Source: Pontederia crassipes
Taxonomy: Eukaryota; Streptophyta; Magnoliopsida; Commelinales; Pontederiaceae
Assembly: GCA_030549335.1 (NCBI GenBank)
Contig: CM060183.1
Span: 20,348,552 to 20,412,551 of the forward strand
Direction: 5' to 3'
DNA length: 64,000 bases
Shown one piece after another: positions 46,230-59,124 of this stretch. Position 1 is the first letter of the stretch. Each line of letters opens with the position of its first letter. Below the pieces are notes generated by a model. It had not been told where the DNA came from. It worked only from the letters and a program-made list of their open reading frames with translations, and did not search any database. The position numbers were made by a program, and so were the translations under genes.

Positions 46230-49200
46230 CAATGTAATCATGGTGGTTATTTTAATGTGGTTGTTAATGACTTCTCCCATGTAAAAATATTTGTGCCTCC
46301 GATGAGAGGTCTCCCAATTTTTTTCCTGTAGCTTATTCCAAAACCAAACTTTTCTGTTGTTAGTGAGAAGGTTCTTTTTCCCCTCTTACTATACATCTAG
46401 CAATTAAATGCGACCATTTGTTCGTGTTTCGAATATGAGCATACCTAAATGTTTAATGCCTTCCTTTTGGCTAGTGCCATGCTTACTTTTCTTTCTCCCA
46501 TGACCATCCTGCTTGTTTTCACTGTGACCCAGGCTTCAGTTCAAGGCTCATTGTGGGAAATGGAGTTCCCCGAAAGAGTTAGTGAAGGTTTGTGTTATAA
46601 GATAAAGTGCAAGTTAAAATAGTTCTTTTGGGCAATAGGAAATCTGTTTTATCTTGGATTCTTTATGTTTGATCCATTAAAGATAACCGAGTATCTCTTG
46701 ATTGTGAATTTTAGAAGTAAAAAAGATACAATTTATGCATTCACAGAGGGATAAATTGGTTTTTGAATTTGGGTAATTTGAAAAAAAATGAAGATTATAA
46801 TTATTTTCCTCTACTCAGTTTACATCCGGATTAAGAGAACTAACATTAGCCCCCTGCACGCAAGTGTAAAAACTAAAAAGTACTACACAGAATTAATAGA
46901 AAAGATCCCATCTTGCACCTTTGTATGTAAATTTTTTTTTTCACTTTGATTTGTTTGAACGAAACATAGTGTGGAATGTAACATCATAACCAACATACAA
47001 TTTAAAAAAAAAAATGCCGTCACTTACGATAAATTGTTCATAATTTTCAGACATAAGATTAGGATAATTCATTTTTCATCATTTAGAGGAGGATGTTACA
47101 AGAAAAATGAACGACAATTCTTTACATTCCTTTCAATCGATGGAGAATCTCGCTACTTCATAGCTTTCGGTGTCGGATGTTAATTCAATTAAAAATAGGA
47201 GGAACATTTATAAATCAATACAACGAATCCTTATGTTTCTGTTGTTCTCCCTAACTTGTTGGCTAGAGATCTAGTTTTTTCTTTTGTTTTAAATTGTCCA
47301 CTTACATTACTTGATCTCCCACAAGAAACTCATGAACTTGTTCTTTAAACGTATAAATCCAACAGAATCTTTCAGAAAAAAAATTCCCATGGCAATTACA
47401 TTTGTTTGTTTGGATAGTTAATCCCCTCACAACAGTAAGTTTAAGCATGTTTTTTTCTTCTTGTGAATGTTAAAAGCTACAGACACTAGAGATAACATGA
47501 GCATCCATGTATAAAATTCAATTTTTCACAGGTAAACATATATGCATGGTGTGTAAGAGAACCAAGAGCAACTTGTATTCTACAATACAATTTAGTTAGC
47601 AGAAAACAACATATGATTGTAAAGCTAAATAGGAAGAAGTGTTCTTCTCTCCATTTCAGCTTGGTTGCACAGAAGAAGCCTTGAGCTGGATTGGCTTCCC
47701 GCTGGGGACAGTGGAACATCCTGTGACTTTTTTCATGTTCAGTGATTCCTCTTGCCCTTCTGTTTCCAGTATGTGCACTTGTTCTTATGTAGCATCTTTT
47801 TTTTTCTTTATGGGCCTTCACAACATAGCAAAAATGTACAACTTGGCATGGAGGTGTGTATCAACAGCGGTTTGGATAAGAAATGCATGCAATTAATTAA
47901 CTGGAATCTCCTGATTCAAATGCACATATGGGCTTATATATGCCACCATATTTAATTGTATATATTATATATGCACGGACAAATTGATATTACTTATAAG
48001 AGGCCAGTGGAAGTCCCCAACACCTAGATTTGGCACTTATTTATCTTTATACATACATATATTTATTTATATATATATATATATCTTATTTCTTTTCTAA
48101 CTTAACTAGTCATCATAGTTCCATTGATCTACCTAGGAGATAAAGCTAGACATCACTAATCTAATGCTTAAATATCTTCCACTTCTGCTACTTTTCTAGA
48201 GGACCCTGAAAGCCCAGTTAAAGTATGGCCACTTTTTTGTTGACAAGATCACTGCATTAGGGAAAAATAAAAAGGAGAGTGGAGAGCACCATCTTTAGCT
48301 TTTTAGCACCCCTGTGTCTAATCTCAAAAGCATCCTTCTTGTTTCCTTGTGCTTTGCTTTCCCTCACCACCCCCCTTCTTTTGCCCCTTCACAAAGTTCC
48401 CCTGGTCACCCACTCTCTTTTGATCTTTGAAAGTGGAAGTGCCCAATCTCCATTGGACTGCAAAAGATGCCAACATCTCTTAATAGCTAAGAAAAAAACA
48501 GAATAAGAGAAGAAAACAAGAGATGCTAATCTATTTTTTTTCCTGGCTGCAAAGAGCATGCAGACATCTCCTGTACACAATATTCTAAAGCATGGATCTT
48601 AAAGAAAATAATTTACCAGTTTGTTTAGTTGATGAGATTGTAGATCCAATTCATGGTGGTCCATCTAGATGTTGATACAACAGTACCTTCTTCAACCCCC
48701 GAAAAAAAAAAGGGTTCATGCCTCAGATCTCTCTCCAAATTAAGTACAGAATGACCAGTTTGGCTGTCTCCACTTGCTTAGCATTTAGCTTAACTCAGTA
48801 GATCTACCAGTCTATCTGTCAACGTGGGCAGAAGAGACACCAAAACTAAAAAAGAGTGATCTCTAAGATAAACTTGGCAAGGAAAGGTTGATGATTTTTT
48901 AGCAACTTGGGATATTTAAGATCTGTACTTTAGTTACTGATCACGATTTGGATAGTATTGGTTTTGCTAAATGCTTTATATATTCCGCCTCACATGGCTC
49001 GATTCGTATACCTTTGCATGTGTCCACCAGTGGTGCTCTGCAAAGTGCAAGCTGCAAATATCTACCTCACAGTTCACTACATAATATGAATGTTTTGCAA
49101 TCTTTCCTGTGAATTATCGCTCTCTTATTTTCAGTTTCTTTTTTCATGTCCTAGAACTTGGAAACGTGAAATAAAAGCCAATACAAAATGAGTAAAATGA

Positions 49201-49258
49201 GTATACTCTAAATAATAGGTTGATCAACTTACTATACGAGTCGAATACTCGATGACTC
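46230..49258. other. AT-rich intergenic region, no gene seen
   Basis: Three kilobases without a supported gene. Short frames near 47486-47955 and 48279-48506 overlap on both strands and lack homology. I looked for the plant miRNA sequences I know and found none. Confidence 0.55.
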
Positions 49259-49272
49259 AAAACTATGAAATA

Positions 49273-49461
49273 CAACAACAACAATAAAGCCTTATCCCAC
49301 TAGGTGAGGTCGACTACATGGATCATATGACGTCGTTCTCTCATTCGTTGATCCATGTTCATGAGATTTGACAGGGTTTTACGCTGACTGTCGGGGCCTA
49401 ACACAATCCTCCTTCTTTATCCGGACTTGAGACCGACTATAAAACATAGGCGGAGTTACTT
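49273..49461 (-). mobile_element. RTE-tailed SINE, copy D
   Basis: Full-length minus-strand copy, from the ACTCCGCCTATGTTTTATAG end to a short TTG tail. A perfect 14-bp target duplication AAAACTATGAAATA flanks it (49259-49272 and 49462-49475). Confidence 0.9.
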
Positions 49462-49475
49462 AAAACTATGAAATA

Positions 49476-50855
49476 TATAAAGAAAAAAAAAGGAGAAGAA
49501 GTGGTGTGAGGAACTCAAAAGAGTTCACACATGTCAAATTGGGAGTCTACCCCTGAATTTGTTATTCAAGAATTAGTGTCAATTTTCATAAAGAAAAGGC
49601 AAGTGGACACATTCCTAAATCAATCCCTTTAAGAATACGCTGGAGATATAAATTAAATACTTGGCCCTCCACTTTAATTCTCCAACTGTTGATTCCAAGT
49701 AGACGATGAATCATTATTGTTCTTCTGGCAATGTATTAGCTACAAAGACTGCACAAGATCAATTGGGCCAAGAACCATTGAACCAATGTACATGGTGCAC
49801 TCCTGCCATCTATGTACACCTTTTGTGAGCTTTGTGGCTTTCACCCCGAGTACAGTTGACTTTGTTCATAATTGAGCACTTGAACCGTCCGATTTCACTT
49901 GTTGCATGCAGTTTATGAAATCAAATGACCCATATTAAATAAAAAAAATACATCAATTTATAAAGTTAAGATTACGTTTCATATAATATTATCAATTCGG
50001 TCCGATATTGATTTTTTTTAAAAAAATATTTTGGCCCCGATTCTATTTATATTTGAAATTTGAAAACTCAACCCGATTTCAAATATGTTTTCTTTTTCTT
50101 TTTCCTATTTAAGGGCAGAACGAAACATCATGGTGCAGCTCCATGCCGAGTTACTTAGAAATCAGTGAATTTTTTGGATGTCTGATTGTGCCAGGCAAGT
50201 GGAAAGTGGAAATGTTGGCATTGGAGAGAGAAAAATCAATGGTTGTAGGAGTACAGCTCTTCCATAGTTGGTGTTCTTGCTGGTGGCAGCGCCAATGGTG
50301 GATGGTGCAATGCTGGACAACTAGTCATAAATGGAATGGGCATGCTATGTAGGCATAGTCAGTGTCCTCTTGCTTTAGGACACATGCAATTAATTGCTGA
50401 CAAAGAGTTTGTACATTGCATGTATTGAAGGAAGAAAGTTGTCACTCATTTTTATCATGTTCAGTTACATCAATCATCAAGGATTGATCTTGAGATGTTA
50501 AATCAAGACATCTATTTCTTTTTTTTTTCTAACTAAAAATTCAATGAATCCTTAGGCACCGTGACTATGAGTTGATCAATGGAGGCTGGAGCATCTAATC
50601 TCATTAATATGTTAACTGAATTATCAAAATCATGTTAACTTTTATTTCTTGATCAAATTCCATAATAATATAATATATATATATTATTATATAGTATAAT
50701 GCATGGCTTCCTATTTGTTATCTCATATGGTCTAGATTCTTAGAATGAATGGTAGTAGAAGTTGATAAGACTTTTTAGCACATTAGAGCTGTTTGGACTT
50801 GGTGCATGCATGGTAGTAGAAGTGATTCTTGAATGTGCACTTGCCCAATGGCATT
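49476..50855. other. AT-rich intergenic region, no gene seen
   Basis: Only short frames; the 69-codon plus frame near 50143 is Trp-rich with no family likeness. An AT repeat lies near 50673-50695. Confidence 0.55.
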
Positions 50856-50863
50856 GTTGACTT

Positions 50864-51359
50864 TAGGGGTGAGCACCGGTCGACCCGGACCGCACCGACC
50901 CGGATTTTCGAAAAATATTTTCGGCTCGGTTATAAGTCGGACCGGGTCCGGGTCCAAAAATAAAAAAACCCGGTGGGTTCCGGGTCGGGATCGGGTCCAA
51001 CATATAAAAACCCGACCCGATTATAATAATAAAAACTTATTAATAATATTTATATAGTTCTAATTAATTGATAATTTAATCATTACTTGTCCATTTTTGA
51101 AGTGTTAAAAAAATTCTATTGTATTATTATGTGATATATTGACATAATATTTTAATAAGTTGATGTTTAGTTGATTATATTATGATTTAAATTTGTTAAT
51201 TCTCACGAGTTTTCTATATTTCTTTATATTTTTAAATATTTTTTGATCCGGTTCCATTTCTGATTTCATTCCCAGTTTTCCCGAACCGACCCGGACCCGG
51301 TACCGGTCGGAATCGGGTCCGGTACCGGGTCAAGTCGAACCCGGATTTGCTCTCCCCTG
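50864..51359. mobile_element. hAT MITE (496 bp) built of GACCCGG words
   Basis: Left end TAGGGGTGAGCACCGG and right end (complement) CAGGGGAGAGCAAATCC are inverted repeats. The 8-bp duplication is GTTGACTT (50856-50863) and GTTGACTC (51360-51367). Both subterminal ends are packed with GACCCGG/CCGGGTC words around an AT-rich core. It has the same end sequence as the MITE at 13295 but a different internal word. Confidence 0.85.
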
Positions 51360-51367
51360 GTTGACTC

Positions 51368-52162
51368 GAATCTAAATAAATCGGGTAAATTACACGTTCT
51401 CCACACTTTAAGTCAATATCTCAATTGTCTCTCTCAACTTTAATTTATAATTAGATTATCTTCGAATTTATTTTTCTTGCATGCGTCGTCTCTCAGACCG
51501 ATAATATTCAAATTTTCGATTATATTGCTGACGAAATTTTTGAGCGACGATTGATGTAATTTACCCAAACAAATCCTAGAGAAGGAAAAACAAAAGTGCC
51601 AAGTTTCAAGCACTTTGCTAGATCCAAGATTTAACTGATGCATGCAATATAAAAAAAAGGAAAATGTTGTGAGGTCACATACGCTAAAGTTAACTATATA
51701 TGTATTTATTCATTTGTGCTGGCCCCATGTCATGCATATATAGCTTGTTTCTTTATGTTATGGATGCTTTCATGTGACCTGATGAAATATGTCATTAGGC
51801 AAATTAGCTTATCATGTTGCATCAGAATCATATGCATAAATTGATATTTACTTTTTTTATGTATAGTTTTAAAGTTACACTTCGCTCTCACTTTTTTTTT
51901 GGGTTACTTTTCTCTCACTAGTCATACATTATGTGCCCCCCTCCTCCATGGAGATTGAGCATCACGTAATTAGACTCCGTCAAAAAAGATGTGGCATAAG
52001 ATTCTAATTAGATGCAAAGAATAATCTTCTTTTTTTTCATATTAATTGATAGTGTTCTTATTCTTTTTTATTTATAAATTAAAAAAATGATTTGTTACAA
52101 TAAATAAAAATTTAAAAAATCAGATGTGATCCAACTACTCTTCGTTAAAGGAGGTTGCAAAA
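51368..52162. other. AT-rich spacer, no gene seen
   Basis: No supported gene or complete element. Poly-T runs near 51888-51900 and 52027-52037. Confidence 0.5.
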
Positions 52163-52597
52163 GAAATGAGTTAATGTGACTTTTATATTATTTATGGGGT
52201 TCATTGTTAATTTATATTTTTAACTTTTAATGTGAATTTAATTGGTACAGAGTTTATTTTGCAATGTCGATTTCATCCTCTTTAGGGCACCATTTCCAAT
52301 AGGCACGTTTCGTAAATGCTTCTTTAAAATTTATTATCACAAGTTGTAATATACAAAATTATTTTTTCTCGGATCGTTAAGAAATGAGTTAATGTGACTT
52401 TTATATTATTTATGGGGTTCATTGTTAATTTATATTTTTAACTTTTAATGTGAATTTAATTGGTACAGAGTTTATTTTGCAATGTCGATTTCATCCTCTT
52501 TAGGGCACCATTTCCAATAGGCACGTTTCGTAAATGCTTCTTTAAAATTTATTATCACAAGTTGTAATATACAAAATTATTTTTTCTCGGATCGTTA
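52163..52597 (+). repeat. Perfect 218-bp tandem duplication
   Basis: The unit beginning GAAATGAGTTAATG at 52163 repeats at 52381 with no difference seen by eye up to ATCGTTAA. It contains no coding frame. Identity implies a very recent duplication or an assembly join error. Confidence 0.9.
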
Positions 52598-52634
52598 ATG
52601 TCTAAACGATGTGATATTATTATAATATAATTAA

Positions 52635-52825
52635 AGGTTTCCTACGAAATCGAGGTCGGACCTTCGGATCGAGATCCAACGGCCATCGAGGCGTGGGCGA
52701 CCAATGGGAGCGAACCTCCCACCATGTGCCCAACGTGCAAACGTCACGATCGATGGGGCCCGCGAAAGGACACTTGTCGACAAACGAGTCGCACGAGGGA
52801 TTCCCCATTGTTCTCCCGAATCATC
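52635..52825. other. Small GC-rich island of unknown origin
   Basis: About 190 bases rich in CpG (GAGGTCGGACC, CACGATCGATGGGGCCCGC) between AT-rich flanks. Frames are open on both strands but short and unlike known proteins. It may be a captured promoter or exon piece. Confidence 0.4.
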
Positions 52826-53124
52826 GAGCACCATCTATTATTCATAAAATAATCATTAAAAAAAAACTAAGAATGGTTACTTCGAGTTGAATTTCGTATT
52901 ATGGAAAGTGTAAAAATAAGCATGATCTTGTTTTTAACAGCTTTTAAGTCTTTGGAATTATTAATAATTCATCTATGATAAGGAGCGATCTGATGATATA
53001 TAAGAATGAAAACATTTTGGTTAAGAACATTATGCAACATAAAGAGTGTAGTGTAAGGATGTTTCAATTTGCTTCTTGTTATATTGGTCTTGTTAATTTC
53101 ATAACTATTTTTTATGTTTGCTCC

Positions 53125-53129
<5 letters not shown>

Positions 53130-53163
<34 letters not shown>
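53130..53163. repeat. (TA)n microsatellite
   Basis: An uninterrupted TA run of about 34 bases in AT-rich spacer. Confidence 0.9.
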
Positions 53164-53167
<4 letters not shown>

Positions 53168-53527
53168 TACTGTAGGGTCTATTAAACTATGCTACCATTT
53201 TTAATTTAATTCATCCGTCATATTTTGTTAACTTTTATATTATTTTCAATTTTTATTTATTAAATGACTAAATTGCTCTCAGCAAATAAAAAATGAACAT
53301 TTATTCAAAGTCATAAAAGGACAATTTAGTCATTTAATAAATTTTTAAAAATAAAAAATAATAAAAAACTTAACAGAATAAAGTGAAAATTACAACATAA
53401 TTTAGGAGGGCGCTACGATAAATTCATATATTAGGGGTAAATACAAAAACTCAATATAATTCAAAGGACTTTTAAGGAATTAATCAAATAATTTATTTCA
53501 TAAATACTTTACATTTTTTTTGTAGAA
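53164..53527. other. AT-rich spacer, no gene seen
   Basis: No gene. It contains a loose inverted repeat (GACTAAATTGCTCTCAGCAA near 53267 against GACAATTTAGTCATTTAATAA near 53320). Confidence 0.5.
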
Positions 53528-53745
53528 AATATTAGTCTTAGGATTTTCGCCGAGAGAAATTATGCAATGTAAGAAAATTCAAAAAATTTAAGGCGATACA
53601 AAGTTTTATTAGATGGAAGAAACAGAAGAGGATTACAATATCATATTATCTTCTTTTTGAACCCCTAGAGAATTTATAAAGGCATTTCCTTCTACAGACG
53701 ATAGAAATTTCAAACCGATTGAGACTCTGATTAATCTATTATAGT
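53528..53745 (+). repeat. Dispersed LTR-like repeat, copy 2
   Basis: Similar to 23524-23740 in the same orientation, sharing AGTTTTATTAGATG, AACAGAAGAGGATTACAA and GATTGAGACTCTGA-type blocks. It lies 60 bp left of the hAT element. The parent family is not identified. Confidence 0.55.
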
Positions 53746-54436
53746 GCGAGAGCACATTTTAATTCGAAGTGTCTTGAGTCCAGACGGGTCTTTAGTTGGG
53801 GTAGGATTCAAAGCAATGTTGTCACGACCGGACCGGACAACGAATCGAAAAAAGCTCCGTTTCGGGTCGGACCGGCCGAATCGGTCGGACCGGTTAGTAA
53901 TAAAATATTATTATTTAATATAATCCATTAAATTTAGACATGTACCAAAAAAATTTAGACATAATAAGTTAAAAGATTATAATGAAACAACATCATAATA
54001 TTTTAAATTCTAACAAGTAATACCAAAATAATAGACATTAATAACTAACAACAAGACAACAAATAATTCATATGTCATAACTTCAAAATTAAAATTCAAA
54101 GTTCACAACATGACATAACTTCAAATTCACAATCACGTCATAATTTCAAAATCAAAATTCAAAGTTCACAATCACATGCCATAACTTCAAGTTCACAATC
54201 ACATGGCATAACTTTAAATTCAAAGATCAATTAAATTCTAACACGACCTACAAGTTCAGTAGTTCACATATCCATGACTTTAAATTCAAAATACAATCTC
54301 AAATATCATTCTCTTCTCAAATAATCTTTATCTTCTCGTGGAAAAAAATCCAAGTTAAAATCCATACCTTCAATCCTTTCTTCTTGCACATCATCTTGTA
54401 CAAAAAAGATAATTCATAATATACAATAATCAATTA

Positions 54437-56885
54437 TTATAATGATGCATAAAAGAAATAATCATTTAAATTTTTACCTTCTTGTGTACAAACTTTTGGA
54501 ACATCCAAATCATTATAAATCATTTTTTCTAACTCATCATAATCAAGTAATGGAGTATCTTCATCTTTTACAATCCAATAATCAATCTTTTCTATACTTT
54601 CATAATCAATTGGATCAAGAAGAGATTTCTCCTCGTTAAGAGCCCTATAAAACAAAGAAACATATATAATCAATCAAATATGAATTATAGTTTTTTTATA
54701 AATAATAACTTTTTTATAACACGTACCTATTTTTCAATCCCAAGTTATAATGAACATACACAAGATCATTTAATCTCTTATGTTCTAACTTATTTCTTTT
54801 CTTTGAATGTATCCTTTCAAACACACTCCAATTTCTCTCACAACCAGAAGAAGATGCAGTTTGGCTTAGTAGTCGAATTGCCAATTGTGATATTATTGGA
54901 GCATTGAATCCAAAACTACGCCACCATTTATAGAAATATTAGTAACACTTAACAAAGTTAATAATATAAAAAAAATTAAAAAAATGATATTATTACCTGG
55001 TCTTAACTCTTTAGCTGTTTCAATAGCTAAATGATTAACGAAGCTTAGCATTCGATTATGATATAGCCAACTTTGTTTCAAGTCTTCAGTTTTTCTATAT
55101 GTAACAAGTGTATCCAATACATCAAGCCATCCTTGTTGCACTTCTGGTTTGATACAAAAGTTCTCTTTGTTATAAAAAAATGCGGGATTAAAAAAATATG
55201 CAGCACAATGAATCTTTTTGCGAAGTTGATTATCTCGTATATTCTTGATGATTCTTGTATAAGGATTGTATAAAGATCTTTTCATCATAAATATTTTCTT
55301 AATTATTTTCTTTGCTCTGTAGATGCCATCGTATACATAACCAAGTGAAGGTCTATCATCTCCATCAACAATTCTTAACAATCGAACCAAAGGAGCTACA
55401 ACTTGCACAATAACACCACAATCATTGCAAAACCTACTATCCAAGATAATGTCTATGACAACTCTTGCTTTCTTATCCTTGTAGTATCTTGAATTTGAAA
55501 AGTCTGAACTTGTGACTAGAGCTTGCAAATCAATTTTATAATCATAAATACTTTTCAATTCAATAAAGGTTGTAGCAAAACGAGTTGCTCCAGGACGTAA
55601 AATTTCAGTCCACTTTGATCTTTTTCTTAACCAAGCAAGTAAAAATGGATGATTATAAACAAACTTTGTCACCTTACTTGTTTTTTCTGTTAAAACAGTC
55701 ACAAGCTCCATTTTTCCAAGATCTCCTAAGATCAAATTCAAACAATGTGCAGCACAAGGAGACCAAAAGATAGTAGGATACTTTTCATTCAATAGTCTAC
55801 CTACAGCTTTATAATTTGCAGCATTATCTCTAACCAAGTGCACAATATTTTCCACTCCAACAAATTCAACCAATTCCACAAATAAATTACAAAGAGTTTG
55901 AGCAGCATAACTGATCTAACAAAACAAATTTCTTTTGGAGAATAAATGAGAAAATTAATTAGTTGTCTATTCTTTCGATCTTGCCAACCATCACCCATGA
56001 TAGTGCAACCAGTTTCTTTCCAACCATTTCTAAAAGTTTCAACCAATAATCCTACCTCCTTCTTGATATCATATAATAATTTGGTTCTAATAGAATGATA
56101 AGTTGTATCCTAGACCAATAGCAACAATAGCATCTATCATGGGTTGATAATAAACTGAATTTGCACAGTTAAATGAAATACAACAATCATAAAAAATCTA
56201 GCAACAATCAAATCAGCTCGATATATAGCATCTTTACCTGCCATAGCACTTCTACTAGAAGGTTGTGCACTAGGACTTATCCTTAGAACAAAAAAAGTGG
56301 TTGCATTTGTTACTTCCTTTCCCTTCCCTTTTGCAACTTGTTCTTGTGAACATTGTACACCTACATGTGACTGTTGATTAGAATTTTCTTCATCTCTTTG
56401 ATCAAGTCTTCTTTTCTTGGATGCAGATGCCACTTTCAATTGTTCTCCAAGAAGATACTTCACCTCATAATTAACTTTAGGACAAGGCATTACATCTCCT
56501 TTTTGTCCTGCAAGATGCATCTTCATTCTATGTATTCCTCCACCTTTAAAAATTTTTGCACAATATAAACATTTTAACCATTTTATGCCACTTTCAATTG
56601 TTCTCCAAGAAGATACTTCACCTCATAACTAATTTTAGGACAAGGCATTACATCTCCTTTTTATCCTGCAAGATACATCTTCATTCTATGTATTCCTCCA
56701 CCTTTAAAAACTTTTGCACAATATAAATATTTTAACCATTTTTTTTCTTCGGCATCATAACAAATTTGACAATGTTCCCATGCAACATCAGATTTTAGTC
56801 TCACTGATTGAGTACTAGCAATTGCAGATTGAGTGTTCGGTGCTACTGTTTGAGATTCACCAGTACTACTTCCGACAGATGCCAT
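54437..56885 (-). pseudogene. hAT transposase (BED finger, DUF659-type), broken
   Basis: From the start at 56885, the minus strand gives a Ser/Thr-rich N-terminus, a BED-type zinc finger (HCQICYDAEEKKW, GGGIHRMKMYLAG), the catalytic core (GCTIMGDGWQDRKNRQLINF; VRDNAANYKAVGRLLNEKYP; WSPCAAHCLNLIL) and the C-terminal hAT dimerisation block (near 54728-54918: SSSGCERNWSVFERIHSKKR, LNDLVYVHYNLGLKNR). A separate acidic final exon follows (54437-54650). Damage includes a 158-bp tandem duplication in the zinc-finger exon (units at 56428 and 56586), a CAA to TAA stop in one unit, and a frameshift near 55915 between the two core pieces. The transposase would bind the element ends and cut; this copy cannot make a full protein. 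Confidence 0.9.
56428..56743 (-). repeat. 158-bp tandem duplication inside the transposase
   Basis: The segment starting TGCCACTTTCAATTGTTC at 56428 repeats at 56586 with several point differences. The length is not a multiple of three, so it shifts the zinc-finger exon's frame. Confidence 0.88.
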
Positions 56886-58187
56886 GATTTAAGCCTACAT
56901 AGCATAATCAAGATAACAATATAATCAATAAATAATCAAGACAAAAATAATATCACATCCACATTTCACATAGCATCACATTTCACATTGCATAGCTTAG
57001 TAATTAGTACACAACTACGTTTACTACTCTATATCACATTTTTTACAAGTAATCAATAATCATCATTCACATCAATATAATTAATTAAAACTGTTATCAT
57101 CAATATGATAATAGTCTCAGCCGAATTACAAATTTACAACAATTCATCATTCTTCTGTATCATCCGCTCGGCCGCATTACAACAATCTCAAGATCAAAGG
57201 ATTTAGAGCCAATCCGCATTACAACAATCTCAAGATCATTCAACTTTGGGCCTTTGGCTTGCACGACTGACGATGACGTTCGACAGGGGATGTACACCGT
57301 GAGGCACGACCGCGCGAGCATCGTTGCCGGACAGAACCTCCGTCGGCCATGCCACCGTGATCGGGAATGTCCACGGCCTGGCCTCAGGGACGGCATCACG
57401 CGCGCACATGGCAATGTACAATGCGGTCGGAGATGGTTACGGTCTGAGATGGCGGTCGGAGAAGGTCGGAGTCAGACGATTGGAGATCGTGGATGAAGAT
57501 GAGAAGAAGGGAACTGAAATGAAACTAAAAATAAAAATATGAGATTGTTTACCTTTTTTTGTTGGTTGCAGCCTTGCAGGTGCTCGTCGATGGCCGGCAA
57601 CTGTTGGAGTCATCGAGTCGCGCACGCCGGACAGGAGTTGCCTTCACCTTCGCCGGCGTTCGGGACCTTTGAGTTTGCCTTCACCACCGTCGGAGTCGCG
57701 CGCGTCAGCCACCGATTTGCCTCCGCCACCGCCGAATTTCCTCCGCCACCGCCGGAGTCGAGTCACGCGCGTCAGCCACCAAATTCGATACACCTCCCGC
57801 CTCCGCCATCGCCGAAGTCATGCGCATCAGCCACCGTCGTGTGTGTCAGCCATCGTCGTCCTGTTGTGTGTGATTCGATCGTTCTGTCGCCGTCGGCCGG
57901 AAAAGGGATTGCGGAGTGCGGACTGCGCGGCGCTGTCGATGTTTAGGTCATTTAGGTTTAGGTCGTTTAGGTAGTTTTTTTGGTCGGCCGTTTTGGCTTT
58001 TGTGTTTTGGTTTTTTTATGAACCGGCCGGTCTAGCAAAACGCAATTTGATCCGGTTTTTTCCGGCTTGATCCGGTTTTTGGGGTTCCCAGTTTTAGGGG
58101 TCGATATGGACCGTGTTGTTGCCCGGTCAACGGTCTGACTGGTCCGATCGACCGGTCCGGTCCGATCGTAACAACACTGATTCAAAG

Positions 58188-59100
58188 GTATTATTAACAA
58201 TTGCAATATAATTTTAATCGTATGTTCTATTTGGTATGGCTAACTAGTGTTTAATAATGTATTATTATTACTATTATTATTGGATGTCATTTTTTGTACA
58301 AAGTGGTAGATGTAGTTAATTGTTTGTATAATGAGTCAAGCAAGTTGGGTTTGTTGTGTTATGGGAACATGACAAGACCAGACTCAGGATGGGTGGGTGT
58401 GCAACACATGATTGCATGTATGATTGAGTGGTACAACTAAAGAAATAACATTATATATGTGTTACCTTGTGTATAGATACATACTTGTTTTCAGGTACCA
58501 CTACAACTTTCTTTTTCGATTTATATTTACAAAATAACATACTTTCTTTATTGATGATTTGTACATATTAAGTGAAGTGTCAATTTAAGAATATATATGG
58601 TGTCCCTATATTCTCTTGCAGCATATATGCGTATGTATGAAAAATGATGCATGGTATATTTACAAGCAAATATTCGAATATCTACTTGGTCAAATTAATA
58701 CCCCACCCATCTTCCTCATATGCTATGTGCCTTTTCATATAAAGCATCTCCCCAAGAGGGAAAAAATGTCTTGCAGACATTGCTAGTAATTTTTATGCTT
58801 ATGCAATTTTTTTAAGCAGCCTAAACTTCGTATTAACGGATCGAATTAAACAACCTTGCTAAGAAAGAGTTAACATTTTATACTCTGATCGGATTAGTCA
58901 GATGTTGATAACTTTTTAAATATCGGATTTTAACCTTTACTTAATAACTTTTAGCTACTAGAGTTTATTTTCAATGACCATTTCATCTTATAAAGTCACT
59001 TTTCCTGTATAAGGAATCATAATGTTTCATCTAAGTACCAAGAAAATAGAAAGAAAAGGTTATATATAGTTTCGAATATTGGTAATGAAAAAAGAAAAAA
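58188..59100. other. AT-rich spacer, no gene seen
   Basis: No supported coding or element ends in this stretch. Confidence 0.5.
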
Positions 59101-59124
59101 AAAAGATGAGAAGGAAAGAAAGAG

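Larger units (their letters stand above)
53814..58179 (-). mobile_element. hAT DNA transposon (4366 bp), decayed
   Basis: Terminal inverted repeats CAATGTTGTCACGACCGG and (complement of the right) CAGTGTTGTTACGATCGG are flanked by a perfect 8-bp duplication ATTCAAAG (53806-53813 and 58180-58187). The ends are packed with CGGACCGG words. A hAT transposase remnant on the minus strand fills 54437-56885. The 5' side of the transposase (57240-57960) is GC-rich with CCGCCACCGCC runs and could be the original leader or captured DNA. The perfect target duplication suggests a moderately recent move, probably powered by another copy. Confidence 0.92.

Noticed and set aside
47400-50500. Possible microRNA precursor in the long spacer
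   Set aside because: None of the plant miRNA sequences I know was found, and no convincing long hairpin was traced by eye.
57236-57974. Several overlapping frames in the hAT 5' region
   Set aside because: They overlap on both strands in repetitive CCGCCACC DNA with no domain. Kept as a GC-rich part of the element.
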